From positions 145,486 to 209,485 of the forward strand of contig NW_004451423.1 in the NCBI RefSeq assembly GCF_000321225.1: a DNA stretch of 64,000 bases, read 5' to 3'. The position numbers were made by a program, and so were the translations under genes. The stretch's first letter is position 1, and each line of letters starts with the position of its first letter. The notes beneath the pieces were generated by a model that was not told the DNA's origin, ran no database searches, and worked only from the letters and a program-made list of their open reading frames with translations. Below are positions 37,003-48,559 of the stretch, one piece after another. Source of the DNA: Odobenus rosmarus divergens (lineage: Eukaryota > Chordata > Mammalia > Carnivora > Odobenidae).

Positions 37003-37560
37003 AAGACTACAGGCCATATGCACTCCAATGTTCATAGCAGCAATGTCTGCAATAGTCAAACTGTGGAAAAAGCCAAGATACCCTTCAGCAGATGAATGGA
37101 TAAAGAAGATGTGGTCCATACATACAATGGAATATTACTCAGCCATCAGAAAAGATGAATACCCAACTTTTACATCAACATGGATGGGACTGGAGGAGAT
37201 TATGCTAAGTGAAATAAGCAGAGAAAGTCAATTATCATATGGTTTCACTTATTTGTGGAACATAAGGAATAGCATGGAGGACATTAGGAGAAGGAAGGGA
37301 AAAATGAAGCGGGGGGGAAATTGGAGGGGTAGACGAACCATGAGACACTATGGACTCTGAGAAACAAACTGAGGGTTTTAGAGGGGAGGGGGGGTGGGCG
37401 GATGGGTTAGCCAGGTGATGGGTATTAAGAAGGGCACATACTGCATGGAGCACTGGGTGTTATACGAAAACAATGGATCGTGGATCACCACATCAAAAAC
37501 TAATGATGTATTGTATGGTGACTAACATAATATAATAAAATTAAATTAAATTAAAAAAAG
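37003..37560 (+). mobile_element. L1 3' end, 5'-truncated, plus strand
   Basis: An open frame covers the ORF2 C terminus ([46 protein letters not shown]) and runs into the 3' UTR, ending in an A-rich tail. The flanks aagactacaggc (37003) and aagactaaaggc (37558) suggest a TSD with one mismatch. The good preservation marks a relatively recent insertion. Confidence 0.88.
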
Positions 37561-37569
37561 ACTAAAGGC

Positions 37570-38189
37570 AAAAAGAGCTGTACAGAAACACTGAGCTCTA
37601 GTTGATAAATTACTTTCCCATGATTGTATGGGTTAACAATTCTGATATTTTTATACACATACATGGGAATTGAACAATTAAGTAAATACATGGCAAATGG
37701 TGGGAACCGCGTTTGTCATTATCAAAGAGGGTTTACAATTAAGCACAGGAAGAAGGCTAGAATGATGCATGTGGTAAAGGATTAGAGTAGGAGACATCAG
37801 TATGAACTGGTGTTAATTTAGCTTAATATAGATAAGGATGATTGCATATAGAAATACTTTAAATATTTGTATACACATTGTTTATTACACACACATATAT
37901 CCCCTTGCTTTGTCAGCTGAGGGAGCCAAGAAGCAACAATACCCAAGTAGCAATGAGCACATGTAGTATCTAGATCTTGTTTTCTAGTATCATTCTCCAG
38001 TAAGGGAACCAGGACTCCTTGGAGATACAGCTGAGTGGAGACTGGGACAGGAAATGTACAAGATGAAACTGGAGCACCTTCTACTGCCAGAATGAAAGGA
38101 AGTGCAAAAATAAAAAAGAAAAGAAAAAGAAAAAACCACAATGATGGGATATGCCAAAAGAACATAGTATTTCATTGAAAGAGTTCCCA
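37570..38189. other. Unique DNA, nothing recognised
   Basis: Two overlapping minus-strand open frames (37818-38217) read through A-rich sequence and lack exon signals; I do not support them as genes. Confidence 0.4.
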
Positions 38190-38657
38190 ATGAACAAAGT
38201 TGGAATAATTTCAACAAATTAATTTAAGTAACATTAGATTATAACCCAAGTGTAAATTAAATATCCATGAGTTCATGATGATACATATAAAAAATTGAAT
38301 AAATAAATGAAAGGAGAACTAAGGACAAACCTTTCTTGCATAAGAATTCCAAATATTTTATATAGTTACTCCTCTCTCATTGAGGGAGATCATAATTCCC
38401 CACTCATTAAGTGTGAGTTAAGCATAGTAACTTCCTTCTAAGAAGTACAGTCTAGAAAGGGAGAAAAAGAGTACCTCTACATAGTGGAGAAACCTGGACA
38501 ACACTACCTCAGCCTAGAAATCAAGGTTAACATCAGTAGAGATGTCATGTTAATAGTATGTGCTCTTGCTATGATGTGGCAAAAATGGTGCTTTACCTTT
38601 GTGTTTTTCCCACACCAGAAGTATACATACATCTTTTGGCTGCTTCAAACCATTTTT
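38190..38657 (+). mobile_element. Probable old L1 3' UTR fragment, plus strand
   Basis: Blocks such as ttcatgatgatacatataaa, tctctcattgagggagatca, gagtacctctacatagtgga and ctacctcagcctagaaatca resemble an L1M-type 3' UTR seen across mammals. The family call is by recollection only. Confidence 0.5.
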
Positions 38658-38839
38658 TTAAGAGAGAGAGGGAGAGAGGAGAGAGTGGGAGCAGGGGAGG
38701 AGCAGAAGCAGAAGATCTTAAGCAGACTCCACACTGAGTGTGGAGCCTGACTCAGGGCTCTATCTCAGGACTCTGAGATCATGACCCGAGCCAAAATCAA
38801 GAGTCCAATGCTTAACCCACTGAGCCATCCAGGCGCCCC
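38658..38839 (-). mobile_element. CAN-SINE, minus strand
   Basis: A reversed SINEC ending gccatccaggcgcccc. The TSD tgcttcaaac(c/t)attttt lies at 38641-38657 and 38840-38856. Confidence 0.93.
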
Positions 38840-39630
38840 TGCTTCAAACTATTTTTAAAAATCATCACAGATATATACTATTACTCTACTATTATTTTAT
38901 GACATAACAGTATTACATTTTGCCATCATGATAGCTTGCATTTTTCCCATCATGGTAATAATAACAAGATCACAGCTTCAGTCTTAGATTGCAACAATTA
39001 GTTTCATATTATTTTACTGAGTACTTCTCTACTGCATAAAAAGAACATTAAGAAGGAAGTGTGTTGTAACTTTTTACTACAGAAGCAAATCCAACAATTT
39101 CCTAAGCACATGTGGCTCAGTAATTTTGTCAGGTAATATTGAGGGTTTAATGTCATCATGCTAATTATAACTGCATTATTATCTTTACTTTAACATTTAT
39201 GAATAAATATTGTTAAAATTTTAGTGTGGGATGTGAAACATCTTGACTATGAAGAAAAAATCTGAGAAAAGGAAAAAAAGCCAAAGATATATTCAAATGT
39301 AATATCTTAAGAATACAAAGAGTCTCTTCTATTTACTCTTGGTCCCAGAGGAGTAGCAAGAATTGGCAAAGAATGACAAGACTTAAAGCATGAGCTGCAC
39401 AAGCAGGTGGCAATCAGCAAATAGTCCTATGTCAAGAAGCTGAAAGTAGCTTGCAAAGGTGAGCAGATGTTTAGGCATGACTGTGATACATGCTGGAGAA
39501 AAACTGTGCCTTATTCTGGCAAAGTTCTCTGATACACTCTACTTAAAGTTTTCATAAGAAATCTTTTTTTTGTCTCTTTTTCAAAAGTGGAGCTTTAAAC
39601 ATACAAGTGCTATTATAAGCATGCCGGCAC

Positions 39631-39783
39631 TTTTATTTATTTATTTTTAAAGATTTACTTATTTATGAGGGAGGGAGAGAGAGAGCGCGTGCACACACGA
39701 GAGCGAGCAGGGGGAGGGGCAGAGGGAGAGGGAGAGGAGCAGACTGCCAGCTAAGCAGGGAGACCAAGCCTGGGCTCCATCTC
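39631..39783 (-). mobile_element. CAN-SINE, minus strand, lacking its head
   Basis: (TTTA)n, a GA-rich body with gagagcgcgtgcacacacga, then caagcctgggctccatctcc, where similarity stops. The tRNA-like head is missing, so it is 5' truncated. Confidence 0.8.
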
Positions 39784-40984
39784 CATAATTGTGTGCATTT
39801 TACTTCTATAGCAGCTCATAAATGTGCATAGAACTTCAAGTGAACTTCTTCTAAGACAGCTGCCAGTTTGTTTGCTTTTTTAAAATTCTAACTTTAAGTT
39901 AATACATGTATGGATTTGACTTGTTGTAGATATGATTGAATATTTTAACTATGCCCCCATGAAAAATAGTAATACTACACATAGAGTAGAGAAACATTTG
40001 TATTAGTTTCACTTGAGATGATACTCCTTTATTTGGTAAGCAAAACCTTGGATCCAAGTCTTTTTTGGATATTGCTTACTGAGGATTTCAGTCACACCAT
40101 TTTATAGTTCTAAGGCTGTGCTTTTTAAAAAAATTATTGTTAAAATTCAAAAAAGAATGTTAAGAACATAAAGAGATGCATTCCTAGTAAAATAGATATA
40201 GAAATTCAAGTAACATATTAAAAGAAACAATGAACAATTGAACAGTAGAAGGAACAGAGGAGTTAAAACCATGTGTGGGGGAGACAGAGACAGCCAGACA
40301 GAGACAGAGAATGAATTTAAAGTAAATACATTGGTCTCCCAGACACACATGTTTAACAAAATTTTCAAGTCACATTGTTAATCAAAAACACCACTTGAAA
40401 AAACATTAAATAGCTTTAATAAAAACAAGAAAGCAAACACATTGTTTCCTTTCCCCTGATGTCAGAAACCTCTTGTGTTGTAACCTTTTTGGGAGCCTAG
40501 GTTTCTAAATACTCCTTCCTTTTTCTCCTGTCCTTTATTTATGGATAATCTCAAGCAATATTTAGCCCTTGGAGATTTGGAATTGTTTATATTTCTGGGT
40601 TGTTATCACTCTGCTAAATATCTTCTTTATTAATAGTCTCCTTTTGTTTTTTCAATGCCAAATCTTCTATTAGGTGCTAACCCTAATACTATAGGCTAAC
40701 ACTCTTATCTGGAAATTCATTATACTTGTTACGGCAAGGCTTTGCAAGACTATTTAACTTATTAAAGTATCCCTTTCAGATGTGGTTGACAGTTCAAATA
40801 CAGACAGTCATATTTGATTTTTAGGTAAGTTGGTCTCCTTCTGCCCTAAATATTGCAAGGGACATACTTATATTAAAAATTATTATTTTCTGTGAAATTC
40901 TAATTAAACTGTGTTTTTTACTTTTCTTTATTTTTAAGATTGCTGTCTTCTTCCTCAGCAATCTTATTTCTAGGTAAAGGAAAA
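39784..40984. other. Unique AT-rich DNA, no gene seen
   Basis: No gene, RNA or certain repeat is recognised. A GACAGA-rich run lies at 40281-40310. Confidence 0.4.
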
Positions 40985-41165
40985 GAGCATTTATGCAGCA
41001 CTTACATGCACATATCTTTTTCTAGTCAATCCTCATAACAACTTTGTGATGTATAAATAATCATCCCCATTTTATAAATGAAGAAGTAAGTTCAGGTATT
41101 TGCAAAAAGCCATAAAGCTAATAGTTGGCATATTCAGGATTCAACTCCTACTCTGATAATGGAAC
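40985..41165 (-). mobile_element. MIR SINE, minus strand
   Basis: Shows gcatttatgcagcacttaca, ctcataacaactttgtgatg, catccccattttataaatga and ataaagctaatagttggcat in reversed MIR order. Confidence 0.85.
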
Positions 41166-41282
41166 ACAACAGAACTTTCCTTCCACAATACTGACTCTCC
41201 TTCAGCCTTTCCTGTTTTCCTTGCATAATAGAAAACAGATAAAAGAGAGGTTACACCTGCTTACCCAATATGCTTTAAAATA

Positions 41283-41530
41283 TTTTTCTTTGTTTAAAAC
41301 TTAAATTATGAAAAATTCAAGCATTCACATAGGTAAAGAGAATAGTATAGAGAACTCCCATATACTCATCACCCAGCCTCAACAATTACCAACATTTTTT
41401 CCAATAATGTTTCATTTTTCATCGTTCCCCTACTTTTTTCCTAGAGTATTTTTAAGCAAGTCCAAGACATTATGGCATTTAAACTTTTACCCTATTATTT
41501 TCACATACTTAGTCTCTAAATAGGTGATGA
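41283..41530. repeat. Ancient dispersed repeat (unassigned)
   Basis: catatactcatcacccagcc and caacaattaccaacattttt belong to a common old mammalian interspersed repeat, probably of L1M origin. No coding potential. Confidence 0.5.
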
Positions 41531-41764
41531 AACAACCATTCTTACTCATCTTAAACAGGCAATGCCTTTACTCCCCATTACTCTGTGTTACCTTCTGTCA
41601 GCCTAATTACTTAATTTGGGATTAGTTCTCCTTTCTGAAAATGACATTCTTTAGCAGTTTGAACTATCTAATTTGGAATTAGGTCTTCTTTCTGAAACTG
41701 GTACTCTTTAGCAAAACTTTACTACAAATAGTTTTGCTTTCTTAGAATTTAAAAAATATTTTTA

Positions 41765-41961
41765 TTTTTTTTAAAGATTTTATTTATTCATTTGACAGAG
41801 AGAGACACAGTAAGAGAGGGAACACAAGCAGGGGGAGCGAGAGAGGGAGAAGCAGGCTTCCAGCAGAGCAAGGAGCCTGATGCGGGGCTCTATCCCAGGA
41901 CCCCGGGGCCACGACCCTAGCCGAAGGCAGACTCTTAACGACTAAGCCACCCAGGCGCCCC
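41765..41961 (-). mobile_element. CAN-SINE, minus strand
   Basis: A reversed SINEC with (TTTA) tail and GA-rich body, ending gccacccaggcgccccc. It is flanked by aaaaaatattttt and aaaaatatttttt repeats. Confidence 0.92.
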
Positions 41962-41990
41962 CAAAAATATTTTTTAAACATACAGAACAC

Positions 41991-42200
41991 GGATGCCTGG
42001 GTGGTTCAGTTGGTTAAATGTATGCCTTCGGCTGGGGTCAGGATTCCAGGATCCCAGGATGCCAGGATTGAATCCCCGCATTGGGCACCCTACTCAGCGG
42101 GGAGACTGCTTCTCCCTCTGCCTGCCGCTCCCCCTGCTTGTGTGCGCTCTCTCTCATTCTGACAAATAAATAAATAAATAATTAAATCTTTTTAAAAAAT
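41991..42200 (+). mobile_element. CAN-SINE, plus strand
   Basis: Head ggatgcctgggtggttcagt, a body with a local duplication (aggatcccaggatgccagga), a CT-rich segment and (AAAT)n tail. The TSD is acatacagaa versus tgatacagaa. It lies 30 bp from the opposite-strand SINE at 41765-41961, forming an inverted SINE pair. Confidence 0.92.
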
Positions 42201-42291
42201 GATACAGAATGACATACACAATAGCATAGTTATTAAAGAATTGTTTTTTACCAAATGAGGACAAAATAACTTAATTAGAAGTTGGTTTGGA

Positions 42292-42461
42292 GGGCGCCTG
42301 AGTGGCTCAGATGGTTGGGCGTCTGCCTTCGGCTCAGGTCATGATCCCAGCGTCATGGGTTCGAGTCCCGCATTGGGCTCCCTGCTCCTTGGGAGCCTGC
42401 TTCTCCCTCTGCCTCTCTCTCTCTCTCTGTCATGAATAAATAAATAAAATCTTTAAAAAAA
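42292..42461 (+). mobile_element. CAN-SINE, plus strand
   Basis: Head gggcgcctgagtggctcaga, a short CT-rich tail and poly-A, with the exact 13-bp TSD aagttggtttgga at 42279-42291 and 42462-42474. Its well-kept TSD marks it as young. Confidence 0.95.
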
Positions 42462-42474
42462 AAGTTGGTTTGGA

Positions 42475-43950
42475 AATGATAGAAGCACTTTCAAAATGAT
42501 AGAATACTCCAGGTTTGAAAATAAATTTCTATTTTGCAAAAAGTAGGGAAGCGAATGCCTTCTCCTTTACCTTTACAGAGATCAATTCATCAGGGAAATA
42601 AATGGCGTGCAGAATTTTGGCCTTAAATGTAATGTGGAAGAATTTTACCAGCCATGGACAGTCAGAAGCAGTTCCTGGAAAAATGGTCTCCATCCTTAGT
42701 AGAGCATAATTAGAATGGTGTTAAAGTAGAACGAAGCTAGTTATCATCTAACTCTTATACTGTATAACCAGTCACTATGCTTAATCAGAAAAAAAGATGG
42801 GGGAGGGGGTAAAATGTACATTTGCAAAATGCTTAGACATTCTTTAATAAATAAAGTTAATGCTGTCATTAGTGGCAGCTCTAAGCAAAACTTTTATCTT
42901 TTTTTCCTATGGATAAGCACTCTTTGGGGAGATGAATATTGCTGCAGTCATATTGTGCTTTCAGTTAATGAGATGTGGGTTCTATTTGTTAGAGTTTTAT
43001 GGTAATGAAGCTTATAATTTACTGACAAACTGGCTTACTTTCAAAACATTCTCTTATTGCACTGACTTTTTTTTTTCATCAGAAACATTGATGTGCTAAT
43101 TTGTGTGTTTATGGCAGCAGATGTGCACCTTCACTCAAAGGCTTCCAGAGTGAGGGGAAAGGACACGAGAGAAAAGGAAGAAGGGGAGAGGTGTTCAGAG
43201 TTTTCAACTAGTAATAAAATCCATGCACAAGTGAAAAAAATGGCACAGTTTATTTGAAACATCCATGAACTCATTAAGTATGTTATCTGAAATACCAAAT
43301 ATTTATCACTAAAATTTGGTTGAGTTATAAATATGCTAAGTGGCAAATTCTTTCATCCAGTATGAAAACTGAACAGCAAAATTTGTCATTTAAAATTCAA
43401 CAGCTATAACAGGAAGTCATTAAATTAAAACTAGGTGAAAAGCACTTTCTTCTCCTAAAAGGACAGAAGATATTTTCTTTCTAACTAAGGTGCGTTGCAG
43501 TTATTACCATTGGCTTTACAATACAGACCTCAGTTCTGTTTCCTCTCCAGCCCTGAAATGTTATGACTCATAGAGGTAAAAACATTGTTCCTGACTTCTG
43601 AGCTCACTTCTGTTACTGCCAGCTAAGTGAGGTGTGTGACAGAAATCATGGGCATTTTGAGGTTTCCTTTAGTAGGAAATTGGAATATTCTAATCACAGG
43701 TCTGTAATCTGTAATAGAGGACATAAAACCATGATGATTTTGCAAACACACTCATTAAACACAAAACAAAACAAAACAAAACACAAATCTCTATTTAACA
43801 CATGTAATGAAAAAAAATAAAGGGAGAGTAAGCTTTTTATACTGCTTTCCATCTTAGTAGGGGGTATAAAACAAGAAAGGGAGTGAAGTAAAAAACATGG
43901 ATTTGCTGATAGCTAAAAACTGCAGGATGAGAGGCAGTTGTTGATAATCC
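42475..43950. other. Unique DNA, no gene seen
   Basis: No gene, RNA or clear transposon is recognised, apart from an ACAAA simple repeat at 43760-43783. Confidence 0.4.
43760..43783. repeat. (ACAAA)n simple repeat
   Basis: Four to five tandem acaaa units. Confidence 0.9.
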
Positions 43951-43962
43951 TAGTTAGTTGAG

Positions 43963-44105
43963 GGGTGCCTGGGTGGCTCAGTCGGTTAAGCCTTGACTCT
44001 TGATTTTGGCTCCAGTCATGATCTCGGGGTTGTGGGATCAAGCCCTGTGGAGCCTACTTGGAATTTCCTCTCTCCCTCTGCCTGCCTCCCCCCTGCTCTC
44101 CCTTG
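43963..44105 (+). mobile_element. CAN-SINE, plus strand, 3'-truncated
   Basis: Head aggggtgcctgggtggctca and body up to ccccctgctctcccttgc, after which similarity stops without an AAAT tail. Confidence 0.85.
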
Positions 44106-44478
44106 CCAGTCGGGTACACATTCCAGGACATTTCAAATCCATATAAAATAGAGTGATTAAAAAGTTCACAACATTTATAGCAGGCATAGTCCCTGCCCTC
44201 AGAGACATTGTAATCTATTTGGAGAGACAAAATAATTATATGATAAGTGTATGCAGGTATAGCAAAAAATGCCAAGGATTTAAACAAAGAAGTGCTTAAA
44301 TAACAATACAACTTACCCAAAGTAAGTCATTTGATAATACGAAGAGCTTTTTTGTTTTTGTTCTTATTATTAAGACACCATCCAAATATAAACATTTATT
44401 GCATAAGCTTTTGAGCACCTGTTTTATATAGTGTCTGGCAGAAAATAAATACTTGGCGTATATTTATTAAGTTAATAA
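44106..44478. other. Unassigned, possibly an old repeat
   Basis: gtccctgccctcagagacat near 44189 resembles the opening of a widespread ancient mammalian repeat. No gene is seen. Confidence 0.35.
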
Positions 44479-44495
44479 CATTATTCTAGAATTTT

Positions 44496-44687
44496 TTAAA
44501 AGATTTTATTTATTTATTTGACAGAGAGAGAGACATTGAGATAGGGAACACAAGCAGGGGGAGTGGGAGAGGGAGAAGCAAGCCTCCGGCTGAGCAGGGA
44601 GCTCGATGTGGGGCTCAATCCCAGGACCCTCAGATCATGATCTGAACCGAAGGCAGACGCCCAAGCACTGAGCCACCTAGGTGCCCT
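44496..44687 (-). mobile_element. CAN-SINE, minus strand
   Basis: A reversed SINEC ending gagccacctaggtgccct. The TSD cattattctaga occurs at 44479-44490 and 44689-44700. Confidence 0.93.
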
Positions 44688-44700
44688 GCATTATTCTAGA

Positions 44701-45225
44701 ATTTGGAAGATATTCATAAGAGAAGGCACCATTTTAACAATTAACACACCGTAGCTCTATACAAAATTGAAGGAGAAAACGTTTCTGCCTTCACAAATTC
44801 TAGGTAGTTGAAACTTTGAATGAGATGCCACTTGGCTGCCATGTTGTGGAAGTGTTATTCTCCTCTTTTTGTCTCCCCATTTCTTCCCTTTTTTTTTCTA
44901 AAAAGGTCATCTTACCCACTTGAGCAGAAGTAGAGCTCTCCAGTCTCATCTTCCCATTTAAGGCTATTGATTGCAAGAGAAGAACAAATAGTCCTATAGA
45001 GTAATCAATTTAATGTTGTTCTTTTGTTATTTTCATAATTATGTATTATGAATTCAATAAGTGGCATTTCAAAATTAAAGATAGAAACCTGAACTAAAAT
45101 ATACTGGGTAAGAAAAATACAAAATGCATTCTTCCATTTTATATCATGTTCAGGGGTTGCTGGGAAATGATGATGATGATAACAATGATGTAGTAATGAT
45201 GATAACAAAATGAATACTAGTTAAC
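44701..45225. other. Unique DNA with a GAT-rich simple repeat
   Basis: A GAT/GATAAC repeat lies at about 45166-45208. No gene is recognised. Confidence 0.4.
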
Positions 45226-45246
45226 ACTTATTGAAAACTTACTATA

Positions 45247-45801
45247 GAAAGACAATTATCATATGGTTTCACTCATATGAGGAATATAAGGAATAGCACA
45301 GAGGACCATAGGGGAAGGGAGGGAAAACTGAGTGTTAAGAAAACAGAGGAGGGGCACCTGGGTGGCTCAGTGGGTTAAGCGACTGCCTTCGGCTCAGGTC
45401 ATGATCCTGGAGTCCCGGGATCGAGTCCCGCATCGGGCTCCCTGCTCAGCGGGGAGTCTGCTTCTCCCTCTGACCCTCTTCCCTCTCGTGCTCTCTATCT
45501 CTCATTCTCTCTCTCTCAAATAACTTAAAAAAAAAAAAAAGAAAAGAAAGAAAACAGAGGAGACAAACTGTGAGAGACTCTCAACTCCAGGTATCAAACT
45601 GAGGGTTACAGAGGGGAGGGGGATAGGGAATGGGTTACCGAGTGATGGGCATTAAGGAGGGCACGTGATGTGATGGAGCACTGGGTGTTACATGCAACTA
45701 ATGAATCGTTGAACAGTACATAAAAAAAAGATATGCATTGATTTTTATATCAAAACATGGCTAATAAATATTTAAGCACATAGCCTCCCCCCCAAAAAAA
45801 A
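45247..45801 (+). mobile_element. L1 3' end with apparent 3' transduction, plus strand
   Basis: The insertion begins in the L1 3' UTR (gacaattatcatatggtttc) and is bounded by a perfect 14-bp TSD, gaaaacttactata, at 45233-45246 and 45802-45815. The L1 UTR ends in a first A-run at 45722-45729. It is followed by ~64 bp of non-L1 sequence with AATAAA at 45763-45768 and a second A-run at 45794-45801. This is the standard layout of read-through past a weak L1 poly(A) signal. A SINE interrupts the L1 at 45353-45541. Confidence 0.82.
45353..45541 (+). mobile_element. Young CAN-SINE inside the L1, plus strand
   Basis: Head gggcacctgggtggctcagt, the diagnostic cctggagtcccgggatcgag and ctgaccctcttccctctcg body, then CT repeats and poly-A. 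The TSD aagaaaacagagga flanks it (upstream copy near 45338, downstream copy near 45548). It shares the young body type with the SINE at 48052. Confidence 0.94.
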
Positions 45802-45935
45802 GAAAACTTACTATATGTCAGGCATTGTTCCATGTGATTTATGTTGAATACTCATATTAACTCTATGGATTAGGTGTTACTCTCATCCTCGTTTTACAGA
45901 TTAGGAAAATGAAGTACAGAATGTTTAAGTCATAT

Positions 45936-46950
45936 ACTTAGAATTGTTGAGGAAGATAGAGAAGAGAAATACTTGAGAGACAGAGTAATATATGCAAGGA
46001 GGAAGAGAGAGGGGAGATTATTAGGGTTCAAAGTGAGTATTTTGGGTGTTTACTAACTGAAGATTCATAGTGCTGTCACCCATTGCCCTGTATTTGTCTT
46101 AAAAATATTACAAAGTAGAGGTATTCCTCAAATGCTCTGAATGGTTCCTTTTAGCTATCTGAGATAGCCTAAGGTCTTTATAATCATTTCAGGACTAGTC
46201 AGGAAACCAATACTTCTTATTTGTGGGTAGGGGCCCCCTCCCCTGGACAGTGCAGGAAATGCACCGGGTTTTACAATGCTCAAGCAGGAGAAAAGCTGGG
46301 GAAGGATAGGTAGGGACAGATTGTGGAAACATTTAAATTTAGGTATTGAGAATCAGTTAAAAGTCTTATCCTGAAAATGGTTTTAGACAGATTAATCTGA
46401 CAGCTGAATTCAGAATTATAAGAAGAGAAATTAGAGGCAGTGAGAATGGTTACAAAACTTGCAATTACAGTGAGAAAACATATATAAAAAGAGGAATAGG
46501 AACAAGAACACAGGGAACATTTGTAGTATTATCTAGACATCATATTTTATGTTAAACGTCTGAAACTCTGATGTCTCTGTTTTGTAGCTTATGAAAAAAT
46601 GCAAAGTACAAGAGTCAATTTTTTTTATTCTTTACACTATGTTGTATTCTACCACATAAAATGCTTTCATGTGATGCAAAGTAAGTTAAATTATTTTTGA
46701 TTCATAGCATAACTAATGTGACGACTCTAAGAAAACCTAAAAGTTTTTTTATCTAATCAGAAGGTGGGGTCTTCATTTAGAGCTGAACATGTCATCTTAA
46801 AAAACTAATAGTCTTAAATGTTAGGCTTATGAGTCATATATACACAATGTTTTTATTCATGTAATTATTGAGAAATAGCTCATATTGGCATATTCTAATA
46901 ATCACAAGTGGATTAAATGAAGCCCTGAGGCTTTGACATTAAAAACATTA
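45936..46950. other. Unique DNA, no gene seen
   Basis: No gene, RNA or certain repeat recognised. Confidence 0.4.
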
Positions 46951-46954
46951 ATCT

Positions 46955-47148
46955 GGGGGTGCCTGAGTGGCTCAGTAGGTTAAGCATCTGTCTTTGGCTT
47001 AGGTCATGATCCCAGGGTTTTGGGATTGAGCCCCACTTTGGGCTCCCTGCTCAGCAGGGAGTCTGCTTCTCCCTCTCCCTCTGCCCCTCTCCCCACTTTT
47101 GCTCTCTCTCTCCCTCTTCCTCTCAAATAAATAAATAAAATTTTTAAA
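46955..47148 (+). mobile_element. CAN-SINE, plus strand
   Basis: Head gggggtgcctgagtggctca, CT-rich body, (AAAT)n and poly-A. No TSD is clear by eye. Confidence 0.9.
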
Positions 47149-47389
47149 AAGTTCACCGGAGAGTAATACATAATTAGAAAACACAATAATGTAATTTGTA
47201 ATAATAATGTTATTTTTACTAGTGAAAAACATTGAGAATTATTAAACATAAGATAAAAAGTCATTTTATTTGGGTTCTAATTTTATGCAACTATGATTAC
47301 TCTAATATTAAAATTATATGTTTTACTCAAACCTACATTTGCAGCGGACTAAGGAGAGACTTAGGGGATCTGATGGAAAGAGATTTAAG

Positions 47390-47520
47390 TGGCACACAAG
47401 AAAGCAGAATTGTATTTCCAATTATACCACTAACTGTGAGGACTTGGGCAAGTTACAGCACCTCTGAACCTTATCATTTTTATTTGTACAAAGAAAGGAT
47501 TTGGAGTAGATGCTAAGTTT
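47390..47520 (+). mobile_element. MIR-like fragment, plus strand
   Basis: accactaactgtgaggactt and gggcaagttacagcacctct belong to the MIR core; the 3' part is diverged. Confidence 0.65.
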
Positions 47521-48035
47521 CCTTTCAACCCTAATATTAAATAATCATCATGAAACTCTACCTGAATGTATTAAATTATTTTTTTAAATCCTTTATACAG
47601 TTACCCTGAAAATAATAAGATTTAAACAGCACTTAAACTTTGAAACAGAAATGAAGGCTTCAGCACTGATGTCTCATAAAACTTCTGAGGGTCCCCATTC
47701 CTGTCTGAGCATTGATTCTTGAAATGTTCTTTTTTTTTTTCACCAATAATAACTCTGGCCACAGTAAAACCTTCTCAAAGTAATTGTTAAGGGCTTATAG
47801 ACCAACTGGAGGATATGTCTTAGCAGAGAGATGTAGATTATAAATATTTAAATTAAAATGGATGTTTTCTATGATCTATCCAGACCAGTCACTTAGCTAG
47901 GCATTATGACATGCATTATGAGCGCTGTGAAACTTGTGAAAGAAATAAGGCTAGTAAATATACCTGTGACTGGCCTGCAAAGAATGGTCATCAGTATTAT
48001 GGTTTTAACCCCTTTCTATCTTCTTCTTTGGCTCT
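47521..48035. other. Unique DNA, no gene seen
   Basis: Nothing recognised. Confidence 0.4.
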
Positions 48036-48051
48036 TTAAATTATTATGTCT

Positions 48052-48350
48052 TGGGCGCCTGGGTGGCTCAGTTGGTTAAGCGACTGCCTTCGGCTCAGTT
48101 CATGATCCTGGAGTCCCGGGATCGAGTCCCACATCGGGCTCCCTGCTCAGCGGGGAGTCTGCTTCTCCCTCTNNNNNNNNNNNNNNNNNNNNNNNNNNNN
48201 NNNNNNNNNNNNNNNNNNNNNNGGATCGAGTCCCACATCGGGCTCCCTGCTCAGCGGGGAGTCTGCTTCTCCCTCTGACCCTCTTCCCTCTCATGCTCTC
48301 TGTCTCTCATTCTCTCTCTCTCAAATAAATAAATAAAATCTTTAAAAAGA
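48052..48350 (+). mobile_element. Young CAN-SINE, plus strand, containing an assembly gap
   Basis: The TSD aaattattatgtctt lies just before the head gggcgcctgggtggctcagt and again right after the A-tail. The body type matches 45353-45541. A 50-N gap (48173-48222) splits it. The 54 bp before the gap (48119-48172) are repeated exactly after it (48223-48276), so the real element is probably ~195 bp. Confidence 0.93.
48173..48222. other. Assembly gap, 50 N
   Basis: Exactly 50 N between two identical 54-bp segments, consistent with a placeholder gap where overlapping contig ends were not merged. Confidence 0.98.
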
Positions 48351-48382
48351 AAATTATTATGTCTTAATGTTGCAATGGGAAA

Positions 48383-48540
48383 ATAAGCATTAGAACTAGA
48401 GTCAGAAGACCTGAATTCAAATTCTCTTTCTGCTACCCACTGACTAAGCCCCAAAATTCTCAACTAGACAATGGCAATGGAGATGATGAAAACATCTGTA
48501 CTTACTTCACAAGATTGTTGTAAGGAACTCACTGAGAGGA
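48383..48540 (+). mobile_element. MIR SINE, plus strand
   Basis: ctagagtcagaagacctgaa, ttctgctacccactgactaa and cacaagattgttgtaaggaa occur in MIR order. Confidence 0.75.
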
Positions 48541-48559
48541 TGTGACTGAAGTTTGAACT

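Larger units (their letters stand above)
45226..45935 (-). mobile_element. MIR SINE, minus strand, split by an L1
   Basis: cacttattgaaaacttactata before 45247 joins atgtcaggcattgttccatg after 45815, then aactctatggattaggtgtt and cgttttacagattaggaaaa, a reversed MIR. The L1 insertion at 45247-45801 lies within it and duplicated gaaaacttactata. Confidence 0.8.

Noticed and set aside
37818..38217. Two overlapping minus-strand frames with hydrophobic segments
   Set aside because: Apparent membrane-like stretches come from A/T-rich sequence read as Phe/Leu; no exon signals.
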